Positions 13,501 through 22,018 are shown, counted from the stretch's first letter. The stretch: DNA of 25,792 nucleotides from Silene noctiflora (GCA_009801015.1 VHZZ01005147.1:14820-40611); one strand, 5' to 3'. Notes: generated by a model not told the origin, from the letters alone. Translations and numbers: made by a program.

Positions 13501-16500
13501 AAGCTTTGCATGCTTATATAAGCATGCTCTTGCGATACATTTGGGCCCAAATGCGGTCACATAATGACGTAGTTTGTTATTGTTGCTTTGTCTTGATATT
13601 TCTCTGGAACTTCAGTCTGCAATCAATGTTTTATCTTGCTGGACTTTTCTTGTATGCACTATGTGTTCATGCTGGACCAAGCAATGTGTTCTGGATAATA
13701 ACACTAATGTATGCTGAGCTCTGCATATTACTACAGTATCTATACCAGATCAACATTCAGCATTGTGGTTTCACCATTGAACTTAGTTTTCTGCAGGAGA
13801 TAGGGTTTCCTGGGCATAAAGTGACGTCATCTCTCGTAATCAGCAATTGGCCTCTTTTTCTAGTTTATTTGTTCACACTATTACAGTCTTCTATAACCGC
13901 GAGAGATTGTGAATGGGCTGTTATTAAGGAATTAGGCTCTATTAGAAAGAAAGATTCTGACACGGGTGAAGATCATAAGAGTTCAAATTGGTTGGAGAAA
14001 GTTGAGAGGCTATTACTCTCCTTAATTAAGGTGACAAAGTTGATACTAAGTACTCTATACAAGTATTGGAGATCGTTAATAGAGGGTGCAGAAACACCTC
14101 CTTACTTTGTACAGCTGTCTATGAGGGTCAAGGCGTGGCCAGAGGATGGGATTCAACCAGAAAAAATAGGGTCCAGAATCAACCGATTGCTCAAAATTGT
14201 GAATGATCGGAGATCCAGAGACTGCTCGAATCGTTATTCTGTTAGCAGGATTCGTGTTCAAAGCATTGAGCAAAGTCCAGAAAACCCAAATATAGCTCTT
14301 GCTGTTCTAGAGGTGATATATGCTTCCTCCTTGGTAGAAGGGATCCCAGTGGAATGGCACCACTCTCTAACACCAGCAGAAGATGTGGCTAAGGAGTTGC
14401 TCGAAGGTCAACGTGAAGGATTATTTGAAGAAATTGGATTTCCTTATCACGTACTTTCTATCGTTTGGGGAGGAAAGAAGGAAATTGATTTATACGCTTA
14501 TGTGTTTTGTGCTGACCTGGTTGTTTTCTTCTTAGTTGCCATCTTCTACCAATCTATCATAAAAAACAAAATTGAGTTTCTTGAAGTTTATCAGCTTGAA
14601 GACCAATTCCCAAAGGAGTTTGTTTTCATCTTGATGGTAAGTTCCTCTTTTGGAATATTTTTTATTGGGGTACCCTTGAGCTGATGGTAGTCCTTTAGAA
14701 CTGCATTACCAATCTGAGCAGGTGGTCAGGTGGGTTTAGGACGTCATTTCCTGAAATTGTCTAGCTTTCTTTAGCGTCGCGTTAATTTTCTGACAACATA
14801 AGACAATGTGTTCTATCCAAATGATAAAAATTTATGTGACGCTAAAGAAAGGTAGACAATTTCAGGCAATGACGTCCGAAATCCACCTGGACACCTTTTA
14901 ACTTGTTCTTATAGAACAATAATCCTCAAAATGTAGGCAAAAGGAGGTAAAATAAAAACTTAATGGTGAATAAAGAATGCAGAGTTGTGCACTTGCCTCT
15001 TTCAGTATACCTGCGGTTCAAAAAAAAAATTTCTTAATTTAGCAGTCTTTTTCTGCTCGCTGACAATTTGTATTCTCCTTACAGATAATATTTTTCTTAA
15101 TTGTTCTTGATCGTGTTGCATACCTTCGCATATATGCCACTGGGAAAGTTATCTTGTATATCTTCAACCTAGTTCTATTTACCTTTGCTGTGACCAAGTA
15201 TGCTTGGTCCACAGAGACTTCTCCACATCATTCAGGAAGATTTGGATTGCGCTGTATATACCTAATGAAGACAATCTCCTTAGCACTTCAGGCTGTTCAA
15301 ATTCGATTTGGTATTCCTAATAGAGGAACCTTATACCAGCAATTTTTGACAAGCAATGTTTCCAGAATTAATTACCTTGCCTTCAGAGTGTACCGTGCTC
15401 TGCCGTTCCTCCATGAGCTACGGTGTGTTCTTGACTGGTCTTGCACTACTACATCCTTGACGATGTATGACTGGTTGAAGGTAGACACATTTTCCTAAAA
15501 ACATATTATTGTTTACTTTTGAACTTCTATTTTGATATAGCATCTTCTTTTAGCGCATACAGTATTCGGGAATTAGAGGGTTCAAAACAAAACACAAATG
15601 AAGTATTTATAGGAAAGTAGTCAACTCGCTGCTCTATGAGAGGGGTTCAATTCCTCCCTCCCCGAATTTCGGACCACTCTCCCCTTTGGAGCGTATCAGA
15701 CATTATGGGAAAGTTGGACATATTTTACACATTCTCATACTTAAACACAAACAAATTTTCTGCTGTTATCTTGTTGTTCTCCTTATTATTGCTCATTTTT
15801 TTCATAGTATTGAGTATTGACCAAGAATTAAAGTATGAAATTATGAACATAACGCAACTTGTGTTTTCAGTTGGAAGATATTCATGCAAGCTTGTTTCTT
15901 GCCAAATGTGATGCGGATTTGAATAGAGCAAACCACAAGCAAGGACAGAAACAAAGCAAAACAACGAAATTTTGCAGTGGTATTTGCTTGTTCCTTGTGT
16001 TGATTGGTGTCATATGGGCTCCTATGCTGGTAAGTTCTCAGCATAAGATATTTTCATCTGGGAAATCAGTAGCATACTCTTGACTTTCTCCGTGATCGTA
16101 TCATATGAAAAGAATGAAAATCAATAGAAGATACGGTATCTTCCATGTAAAATCAGTGCAAAGAGAGCAGGCCAGCAAACTGTACTGTTTTTAAATTAGC
16201 CTCTGAAGTAATCTTCAAGACTTGATTAAACAATAATGAACTGGTTCCATTTCACATAAGTTTTCTGATAGATTTAGCAAAGATGAATAGTTTTCTTAGC
16301 TTCTAGAGAATGATAGGTTAAGACCTCTATCTATTGGGATCTTGTATGTGCCTCACATCGGGCCTTGATTGATTCGGGGATGAACATTTTTCAGATTTCA
16401 ATTATTTTTTCCTGTGTATGATGACTCTGATTTGTGCGAGGGGTAATGGTAGGGAAAATGAAAGTCCTCCTTCAAGTAACGAATTTTCCATTGTATGAAA

Positions 16501-18110
16501 TGCCAATTATCCCATGTTCTTCCTAGTTCCCGTTCCCCGCTTCTTTCTCTTCTTATATCCTGTACAGCCCAAAAAAGGAAGTTTTATTATGAACCTCCAC
16601 TTTTTTCCCTAAATATTTTCTGTCAACAGATGTACAGCAGTGGAAACCCAACTAACATTGCAAATCCTATCAAAGACGCTGGTGTCCGAGTAGATATAAA
16701 AACTGGCAGTGGAAGACTTACTCTATATGAGACCACCTTATGCAAAATGCTCCCAGGAGAGGACCTTAATATACGAGCTAATCTTGACCCTCATGGTTAT
16801 TTGAAAGCATATGACGAGAATGATGTTCAGGTGATTTGCTGCCAAGCTGATGCAAGTTCTATGTGGCTTGTCCCACCTATAGTCCAATCTAGGTTCATCC
16901 AGTCTCTTGGGTGGAGTATGGACATCCTATTTTCTTGGAAGTTTACAAGGGATCGACCAAAAGGCAAAGAGGTTGTCAGATATGAATTGATTGTTCAGGA
17001 TCATGATTCTCCAAGAGTAGAACAAGTCACAGATGTTTTACAGGGTAATACCGACAGTTTTGCAATTTACGACATTTATCCTAGATACTTTCGCGTCACT
17101 GGGTCTGGAGATGTGCGACTTCTTGAAGAGGCGGTATGTCTATGAACTCGGTTTTTTTATATTGCAGATCCTTTTTTCCCTTCTAACGATCAATCATATT
17201 AGCTTAATACAGGTGGAGTTTGTCAGCGCAAATCTCACCCTCCATAGAGCCAATCCAGGATGGTGGTCTTTTGATGACCTCGATCCTCTAGGGGTGAGTG
17301 ATCATTGTGGACCAGCTGGACCTGTTGCTGTGATTGTTTCTGAGGAAACTCCACGTAAGTCGTGGAAGATTCGTTATTAGTGGCTTGAGATGTCAAAGAT
17401 AATAATGATGATTATAATGATGAATCAAAAGGCATGATAGTTACAAAGTCACTTCCCCCTCCCATTCCCTCTTCCTTGGACCTGGTTTATCCCAACTACA
17501 TCTGAGTAATCTAACATTGTGCTTCTGCAGAAGGCATTCTTGGTGAAACTCTCAGCCATTCAAGCATATGGGGTCTTTACATTACCTTTGTTCTAGCAGT
17601 TGGACGGTTTATCAGACTTCAATGTGCTGACTTAAGAATGAGGATACCCTTCGAAAATCTCCCTTCTTGTGACAGGTAACGTTTGATGTTAAGCGTATAA
17701 ACGGATCTGGGTTTAGTGATTTGTTATCCGTTGCTTCCATACTGAAACTCATGGTTCAAGACTTCCATTTACTCGTAATATTTATGAACCCAGCAATAGT
17801 TCAGCTGTATTTACATAACAAGCAGCTAGTTTAATCAAGTTTGCCATTATATTTGCTTCAAAACAGCTCTCATTTAATTACTTCAAGCAATTATAAATTT
17901 AGAAAACAATGTTAATGTTGTACAAAAAAAGGAGTTCCTGAATATGTTGATCGAAGTTCCATCATTCAATGCAGGTTGTTGGCAATATGCGAGAACATCT
18001 ACACCGCCAGAGCTGAGGGAGAGCTTGAAGTTGAAGAAGTCCTATACTGGACGCTGGTTAAAATCTACAGATCACCACACATGCTGCTTGAGTACACAAA
18101 GCCCGACTGA
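1517..18110 (+). CDS. PIEZO1: Plant PIEZO mechanosensitive ion channel (21 coding exons, 2,444 aa)
   Basis: Homologue of Arabidopsis PIEZO (At2g48060), a very large trimeric membrane protein forming a stretch-gated cation channel; in plants it has been reported at the vacuolar membrane and in root-tip mechanical responses. Exons: 1517-1565, 3395-3475, 4111-4270, 4375-4526, 5353-5509, 5592-5778, 5897-6012, 6217-6301, 7269-7475, 7545-7722, 8624-8752, 8859-9032, 9395-9628, 9946-11487, 12235-14636, 15085-15480, 15871-16029, 16630-17133, 17213-17354, 17531-17675, 17975-18110. All introns are GT-AG and phases join without a stop (7,335 nt with TGA). The product aligns by eye with plant PIEZO along its full length: many hydrophobic segments, a coiled coil at about 1355-1412, the PF(x2)E(x6)W signature at 2058-2069, and a conserved pore/C-terminal end. 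The start is the first ATG after an in-frame TAA at 1514. Two exons (14 and 15) hold over half the coding sequence. Splice sites are read by eye; further 5' non-coding exons are possible. Confidence 0.95.
1566..3394 (+). other. Intron 1 of PIEZO (1,829 nt)
   Basis: The longest intron separates a 49-nt first coding exon (17 hydrophobic N-terminal residues, the last codon split) from exon 2, which begins with the conserved AALLNWS-like stretch. Donor is CAG/GTTAGA and acceptor ATGCAG/CTG. I recognise no gene or clear mobile element inside it. Long first introns in plants often carry expression-enhancing elements, but nothing specific can be shown here. Confidence 0.7.
3476..4110 (+). other. Intron 2 of PIEZO, no recognisable element
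   Basis: This is AT-rich sequence of 635 nt with donor TTG/GTAAGT and acceptor AATCAG/GTA. The short open frames on both strands have no family resemblance and are interrupted. Confidence 0.6.
4527..5352 (+). other. Intron 4 of PIEZO with a G-run
   Basis: This 826-nt intron contains a G5-A-G10 tract at 4796-4811, a likely length-variable homopolymer. Otherwise it is AT-rich with no recognisable coding or mobile sequence. Confidence 0.6.
7067..7194 (+). mobile_element. SINE fragment in intron 8, TS/Au-like
   Basis: Inside intron 8 (6302-7268) the stretch reads GATCCGGAAACAGCC, then a CAAGGCTTCATACTTCCGG block, then CCCCTTTACCCC and GGTGGGAGCCTCT, ending in GGGGTAATGTTGATG. This block order matches, from memory, the 3' part of TS-type dicot SINEs, which end in TTG-rich tails. 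No A and B boxes are visible, so the copy seems 5'-truncated. A possible imperfect target duplication (TTGATG at about 7053 and 7189) is too weak to rely on. Confidence 0.45.
7723..8623 (+). other. Intron 10 of PIEZO, mostly featureless
   Basis: This 901-nt intron has no coding sequence I can support. A short tract at about 8405-8450 with ACGGTCTCACATGTAAG resembles the ends of dispersed plant elements containing GAGACGGTCTC motifs. A TACGGAGTATAA motif near 7885 is MITE-like. Neither has a partner end that I can find. Confidence 0.45.
9118..9368. mobile_element. Stowaway-like MITE in PIEZO intron 12 (251 bp)
   Basis: The left end reads CTCCCTCCATC and the right end GATGGATGGAG, the classic Stowaway (Tc1/mariner) terminal signature. 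The inverted similarity continues inward (ATTGTCCCC near 9138 against GCGGACAAT near 9342). The right flank is TA as expected for the 2-bp target; the left flank is TG, so that copy has mutated. It has no coding capacity and makes up about 70% of the 362-nt intron 12 (9033-9394). Confidence 0.8.
9678..9762 (+). mobile_element. 5'-truncated SINE (49 bp) with perfect 18-bp target duplication, intron 13
   Basis: The insert 9696-9744 reads CCGGACCCTTGCCTTGCGG followed by a GTGCACCGGGTTGCCC block and ends in TTTT. This is the 3' end typical of Au-like plant SINEs with a short T tail. It is bracketed by identical 18-mers AATCTTTTTCAATACTTA at 9678-9695 and 9745-9762, a target-site duplication of the length expected for LINE-driven insertion. 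Everything upstream of the 3' 49 bases is missing. It sits inside intron 13 (9629-9945) and does not touch the splice sites. Confidence 0.75.
11488..12234 (+). other. Intron 14 of PIEZO, between the two giant exons
   Basis: This 747-nt intron has donor CTAG/GTATGT and acceptor TCTTCAG/GTATAA. The middle (about 11785-11985) is less AT-rich than usual and may be an old repeat, but I find no paired ends and no duplication. No coding sequence is supported. Confidence 0.5.
12846..13019 (+). other. Coiled-coil segment of PIEZO (residues about 1355-1412)
   Basis: Exon 15 encodes a highly charged Glu/Lys/Gln-rich helix starting YLEAEQIQ and containing the stretch LQVEKMKAEMLNLQ, with heptad-like hydrophobic spacing. 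The same charged helix is present in plant PIEZO proteins after the conserved YKYDYGF...FDYVS block. A low-complexity Ser/Asn-rich loop follows (from about residue 1413), probably a cytosolic disordered region. Confidence 0.75.
14720..14896. mobile_element. Foldback (long inverted repeat) element in PIEZO intron 15
   Basis: Arm 14720-14780 and the reverse complement of 14836-14896 match at 54 of 61 positions (counted by eye), separated by a 55-nt AT-rich loop. The arms include two perfect 14-base blocks, CCTGAAATTGTCTA and CTTTCTTTAGCGTC, with outer ends AGGTG...CACCT. Intron 15 spans 14637-15084, so the transcript could fold into a near-perfect hairpin. I see no target duplication, so the superfamily is unknown; a MITE or a local inverted duplication are both possible. 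Confidence 0.7.
15403..15438 (+). other. PIEZO family signature PF(x2)E(x6)W
   Basis: Exon 16 encodes P2058-F2059-x2-E2062-x6-W2069, the motif reported as conserved across PIEZO channels from protists to animals and plants. It lies ahead of a conserved cysteine/threonine-rich TSLTMYDW block, near the anchor region that precedes the outer pore helix. Its presence supports a functional, non-degenerate channel. Confidence 0.8.
15481..15870 (+). other. Intron 16 of PIEZO
   Basis: This 390-nt intron has donor AAG/GTAGAC. A GGGGTTCAATTCC stretch at about 15644 resembles a pol III B box (GGTTCGANTCC), possibly a remnant of a tRNA-derived SINE, but I see no A box at the right spacing and no complete element. 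Confidence 0.45.
16030..16629 (+). other. Intron 17 of PIEZO, no recognisable element
   Basis: This 600-nt intron ends at GTCAACAG/ATG. A reading frame running into exon 18 from about 16495 is intron sequence: it breaks family similarity upstream of MYSSGNPTNIANP, whereas exon 17 joins in phase to give the conserved WAPMLMYSSGNP order. Confidence 0.7.
16630..18110 (+). other. PIEZO cap, inner pore helix and C-terminal domain (exons 18-21)
   Basis: Residues 2137-2444 correspond to the PIEZO C-terminal family domain. MYSSGNPTNIANPIKD opens the extracellular cap-like region, ending near IVSEETP. SIWGLYITFVLAVGRFIRLQ is the expected pore-lining inner helix. IPFENLPSCDRL and the acidic AEGELEVEEVLYWTLVKIYR segment form the cytosolic end, finishing EYTKPD-stop. 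Intron 18 (17134-17212) is only 79 nt, and its retention would give a stop at 17143. Confidence 0.85.
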
Positions 18111-19615
18111 CAGCCTAAAAGGGTATTCTTACATCATAATATCATATTGTTCAAAAAACTCAATTTGTTATTTGCAAGAATACGTATTGCCTATGTAACG
18201 ATGCTGCCTCGATTCTTCACTTTGACTCACTACTGTAGTCCACATGAAATGTCTTCCAACACGGCATGACACTTCGTTCTGGCAAATACTCGTACATTGT
18301 GGGAGTAACAAAGACTCCGGAGAGTAAATATGAGTGAGAAATAATTAGATAAAGATGGGTCACCTCCCCGTCAAGGTTTGACTCAACATTCCGTCAATAA
18401 GTCTTATGTGAGACGATTGTTTGCATATAGCTAAGTCATTAACCATATTACTCCTCACTCCCACAAGTGCTTGTAATATCCAGTTAGTCTTGTGTAAAAC
18501 CGTTGTATGAATATAACGTAGCTATTATGACAATGAATTAATAAGGTGCAATCGTTTACTTGTGCCTAATTATGTGGCATAAATTAAGCTTAAGCCATGG
18601 GATTTGTATACGTGTTGACTCTTGGCCAATAATGTCAATAGAAACAACAAAAAGGGTGCGTATGGTGGTATGGTATGATATTCCACACCTGTAAACTGTG
18701 AACTGTCAAGTGAGCGAGGGTGACGTCGTATATGACAAGGCTGTGATTTACATGTATTTATGTATGCTTTCAATTCCCATTGTTTTAAAACACAAGTTTA
18801 TTTATTGACTAAAAACGAGTTGATTAATTGGATGAAAGTATCATTCATTCACGACGCGCTTGCCTTGCAACAAGGGCGGGCTACTTGGGAGTTATTTATT
18901 GGATGGTTGAATAATGCATACCATTTTATTTGTGGTCATTCTTTCAACCTTTCAAGACCTCAAGTCTCAAAGATTCAACTACCTACTTGAACCAATCAAT
19001 TTAATTACACTTGTCACCTACGTAATCAACTCAAACATTTTCCTCTTTTTCTAGTCACCCACAATCTTATGCATAGTAATTTTTGGGTGAAGGGCAAAAT
19101 TTGGATGGTTTTAAGGAATTGGAAACTGTCAAGACGATTTTTAATTACCTACCGATACGTCTTGCTTAAGACAGATAGTATCCATCTTAAATGAGAATTT
19201 GCGATCACCAATAGCAATGCCAGTTATCAACTCAATCGTTACAGGCATCCCACCATCTCCCGCCAATAAATTAAAGTTGGTCAACTAAGGACGTCTATTT
19301 ATCCTTCCACCCGCCAAAATTGATCATGCACTACGCGTTTGACGTTTTCACCGTGAATTCCGCCGGAGACGCACACAATACATTGACCTCTCCGATTTGT
19401 TGATTCCGTAATCTCATTTCGAAATTCTTAATACATCCACTCGATACTATTTACGTATCATGTTAACTGTAAACACTTAACTTAATAATAGTATCCGACT
19501 CATTTATTATATTTATTCCATCTCCGTATTTATTAAAAATATCTACAATACTCCAGATTTCTAATTAAACAAAAATGATAATTAATATCTCGACGACGAC
19601 GTGTTACACCAGATG
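18111..19615. other. Intergenic region between convergent PIEZO and FAF genes
   Basis: About 1.5 kb contains the 3' ends of both genes. No coding sequence is supported; the open frames here are short and compositionally random. Two related short tracts, GTCTTATGTGAGACGATTGT near 18401 and GTCTTGTGTAAAACCGTTGT near 18487, are direct, diverged copies resembling dispersed plant repeat ends. Poly(A) signals cannot be placed with confidence. Confidence 0.55.
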
Positions 19616-20302
19616 TCACACAGTAGTCACATAACGATGCTGTTCACCCCAAACCCGCGGCTCACGCAAATCATAACACCGCCGCAACCCCGCCCCTGTA
19701 ACCACCTTCCTCTCATCCCTCTCTTCCTCCTCCTCCTCCTCCGCCACCACCGTCTCAATTTCGACATCGTCATCGTCTTCAAACTCGTCTGTCTGCACAA
19801 AGTGCATTCTAAGCCGTCCATTCAAGCGAGAACAACATAAAATCTCCGGTCGTTCAATCATCGTCTCAAAAATCTCTAACCTTCCATCTTTCCTCACCGA
19901 CTTCAACATAAAATTCCTTCGCCCGTTCTCGCTCAACGACGTCAATGGCGGCGGAAACTTCCTCTTCTCCGATCCTCTTGCTTTATTCTCTCTTCTCATA
20001 TTACCAACACTTGACGCATAACAACGCGACATTGATGCCTTTAATGGTGAATTATACAATGATTGATCGTGATATGATTCCTTACTATTACTATTACTAC
20101 TACAGCAATTATCGAAATCGGAACTCGTGATCATTTCGTCGAAGCTCTCGGATCCTAAGCTTTCCGTACACGATGTAAGGCTGAAATCGGGTTCTTTAAG
20201 CTCGCAAGGTGTTTGATGAAATGCTTGAATGGAAGAGTACATGTGTTCTTCCATTGAATAAAGGTTAGAGAATGTGTTGTTACTTTTGGTATAAATGTTC
20301 AT
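19616..20302 (-). CDS. FANTASTIC FOUR (FAF) family protein, 228 aa
   Basis: Plant-specific regulator family; Arabidopsis FAF1-4 affect shoot meristem size and are linked to WUSCHEL/CLAVATA signalling. The FAF domain is clear at residues about 115-169: KFPPPLTSL, then GRRNFMLKSVRKDGRLEI, then SRLNGRLRMHFV. An acidic stretch with a seven-Glu run follows (about 172-197), a feature shared with other members. The N-terminal part is Ser-rich with ESLGSESFDEM-like blocks. The frame is open from ATG at 20302 to TGA at 19616 in one exon, and the length fits the family (about 230-270). A second in-frame Met at residue 17 is an alternative start. Paralogue identity (FAF1-4 or FAF-like) cannot be told by eye. 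Confidence 0.85.
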   Translation of the reverse strand: MNIYTKSNNTFSNLYSMEEHMYSSIQAFHQTPCELKEPDFSLTSCTESLGSESFDEMITSSDFDNCCSSNSNSKESYHDQSLYNSPLKASMSRCYASSVGNMRRENKARGSEKRKFPPPLTSLSENGRRNFMLKSVRKDGRLEIFETMIERPEILCCSRLNGRLRMHFVQTDEFEDDDDVEIETVVAEEEEEEERDERKVVTGAGLRRCYDLREPRVWGEQHRYVTTV

Positions 20303-20604
20303 AACAAACTTTTTTTTGTTTTTGTTTTTGTTTTTAATATTTTTGGTTTCTAATTTTGGAAATAAATTTTTGATTTGATTTTTGGCTTTTTGTTTTGTTT
20401 AGATAGAGAGGAGAGATAAGGAGGTTACTATAAATATGACCCTATCCTAAGCCAAAGGAAGGAAGGAAGGAAGGAAGTTCACAATGCTTTTTGTTTATGG
20501 AGCTCGATCCTACTCATTTATTGGATTTTATAAAGCAAATTTGATTTGTTATTTTGAAACTGTTAGTTTTGAGTAAGACGGTTGAAACAAAGATAATGAT
20601 TTTT
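20303..20604 (-). promoter_or_regulatory. Putative FAF leader and promoter region
   Basis: Read on the minus strand, the gene is preceded by an A-rich leader (AAAAACAAAAAC repeats at 20310-20337). Farther up is a TATTTATA-like site at about 20430 and pyrimidine-rich tracts, including a CTTCC run. The spacing (about 130 nt from TATA-like site to ATG) is plausible for a plant core promoter, but no start site is shown. Confidence 0.35.
20455..20477. repeat. (AAGG)n microsatellite upstream of FAF
   Basis: Nearly six perfect AAGG units (23 nt). On the FAF-sense strand it is a CTTCC tract, similar to the pyrimidine patches of plant core promoters. It is likely length-polymorphic. Confidence 0.9.
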
Positions 20605-20714
20605 TGGTGTTAAATGAGATGTAATGTCAGTACAATATTGTGGGAAAAGAGATTTGAATATATAATCTATTGTCAGTACAACTCATGATACCTAAATCTT
20701 AACCATTCGACCAC
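20605..20714 (-). mobile_element. tRNA-derived SINE head (fragment)
   Basis: The minus strand from 20714 reads GTGGTCGAATGGTTAAG, a good pol III A box (TGGTCGAATGG). About 45 nt later comes ATTCAAATCTC (near 20652), a decayed B box at tRNA-like spacing. The sequence is too diverged and unstructured to be a functional tRNA. The body continues to about 20605 with no clear tail. Confidence 0.45.
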
Positions 20715-20854
20715 AAAAATTAAAGGAACGAGATTAATAAGTTACTAACTGGGAATTAAAATTTCTTTCAATTGTTTTTGTTAGGGGGATTTCAAATTAT
20801 TTTTTTAGTAGAATGCAAAAAGTTATGGAGTAGTTAGTAACTAGTAAGGCAAAA

Positions 20855-21090
20855 TCTCTTACGGTAAGGGAAGGGGAGGGCTAATGGGATTTGGGAGTTT
20901 GGATACAATTTTCTTCCAAATCTTGCCTCTTGTGAAGAGATTTTGATTTGCCTTAGAGGAGGGAAAATGGATCCCTCCAAATCTCTCCCCCTCCATTTCC
21001 CTTCACCCCTTATTTGCTATCCAAACAAGAGATTTTATATCCCCTATACTCTCTCTCCCTTTCTTTTCCCGCCAAACACACCCTTATTGT
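20855..21090. mobile_element. Possible MITE-like element with purine/pyrimidine-rich arms
   Basis: The left part is G/A-rich (GGGAGGGCTAATGGGATTTG, then TTTGGATAC) and the right part is C/T-rich (CCCTCCAAATCTCTCCCCC, CTATCCAAAC, ending CCAAACACACCCTTA). The two halves are roughly reverse complements, and the right end rc TAAGGGTGTGTTTGG resembles plant MITE termini. The left terminus is not clear and no duplication is resolved. Confidence 0.35.
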
Positions 21091-21153
21091 CTTATCCATT
21101 GAACTCGGTCCACTTGGGCCACCCCGTCATAAACTCAATAATCCATTTATCAG

Positions 21154-21405
21154 TGGATTAAAATCATCTCAATCAAAAGTTTAAGATGATGGTTGGAGTC
21201 CTAAGATTGATTTTATACTCTAACGTGTCCCTCACACTACAGGCCTCCCCATATCTACTTAATATTCCACTTTAGAAATTGGGGCCACTGAGACTTGACC
21301 CCGTGACCTTTTAATCACATGGATCTATTACCATGTTAAAAAAACTATATCAACCAAAAATTTAAGTTGATGATTAGAGTCCAAAATCAATTTTATACTC
21401 TAACA
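21154..21405 (-). mobile_element. TRIM-like miniature LTR retroelement (252 bp, 72-bp LTRs)
   Basis: On the minus strand, 21405-21334 starts TGTTAGAGTATAAAA and ends AACA. It is followed at once by TGGTAATAGATC (21333-21322), matching 9 of 12 bases of the TGGTATCAGAGC primer-binding site for initiator tRNA-Met. A diverged second copy (21225-21154) starts CGTTAGAGTATAAAA and ends TCCA. The 108-bp interior has no coding capacity, and a purine-rich GTGTGAGGGA precedes the 3' copy as a possible polypurine tract. This layout fits a terminal-repeat retrotransposon in miniature. The LTRs differ at roughly a quarter of positions, so the copy is old, and no 5-bp target duplication is visible. Confidence 0.65.
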
Positions 21406-21693
21406 TATACTCCCTATATTACCGTGTGTTCAATGATGTTCTAACTTCTCGTACCAAAAAAAAAATGATGTTCTAACTTCTAACAACCAGAACGTAAACT
21501 CACTACACAAGACAGTGCAAGCAATCTTACTTGCAAAATCTGCGATGAAAGAAAAAAAATTGTCTAGATACGTGGCTTTTGCGTAGCTTAAAACTTGGAA
21601 TTTGTTTTTGAAAGGAGATGTCCGGGAAGATTTGCGTTAATTTTGGGCATGAATATATGCTTGAATTTTGAATTTATATATGATGTTGATTAA

Positions 21694-22015
21694 GGTTTTG
21701 TTCGGTAAAATTAGAAGAAAATTAGCTTAAAACTGAAAAGCTAATTAATATCTAAAAAAGTTGATCGAAAAAATAGCTAAAATTAGGAACTGATAAAATA
21801 ATATTATATTATAATATTTTGAAAACTAGCTGAAAATGTAGTTGATAATCAATAAAATGTGCTACTTGGTTAAATAAATTAGCTTATATTTCACATGCTA
21901 TTTGGTTTAATAAGTTACTTATCAAACACTAGAACAAAAATAAATTAACTTAATTTTTGGTCTAATAAGCTAGTATGATCAAAATTGCTAGCTGAAATGG
22001 GTATCAAACACAGCC
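21694..22015. mobile_element. Tourist-like (PIF/Harbinger) MITE, 322 bp
   Basis: The element is AT-rich and non-coding. Its left end GGTTTTGTTCGGTA and the reverse complement of its right end, GGCTGTGTTTGATA, match at 10 of 14 bases. Both ends are flanked by TAA (21691-21693 and 22016-22018), as expected for Tourist target duplications. Internal AGCTTAATAAGCT-type motifs recur. A hAT MITE is the main alternative, but an 8-bp duplication is not seen. Confidence 0.6.
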
Positions 22016-22018
22016 TAA

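Noticed and set aside
15600-15665. tRNA gene suggested by GGTTCAATTCC in intron 16
   Set aside because: No acceptor stem, D arm or A box at proper spacing; at most a SINE remnant.
16495-16629. Possible internal start or separate gene running into exon 18
   Set aside because: Sequence before 16630 is intron 17; exon 17 joins exon 18 in phase to recreate a conserved PIEZO segment.
20943-21161. Short plus-strand frame between FAF and the TRIM
   Set aside because: It is composed of the pyrimidine-rich arm of a probable MITE and runs into the TRIM end; no protein similarity is apparent.
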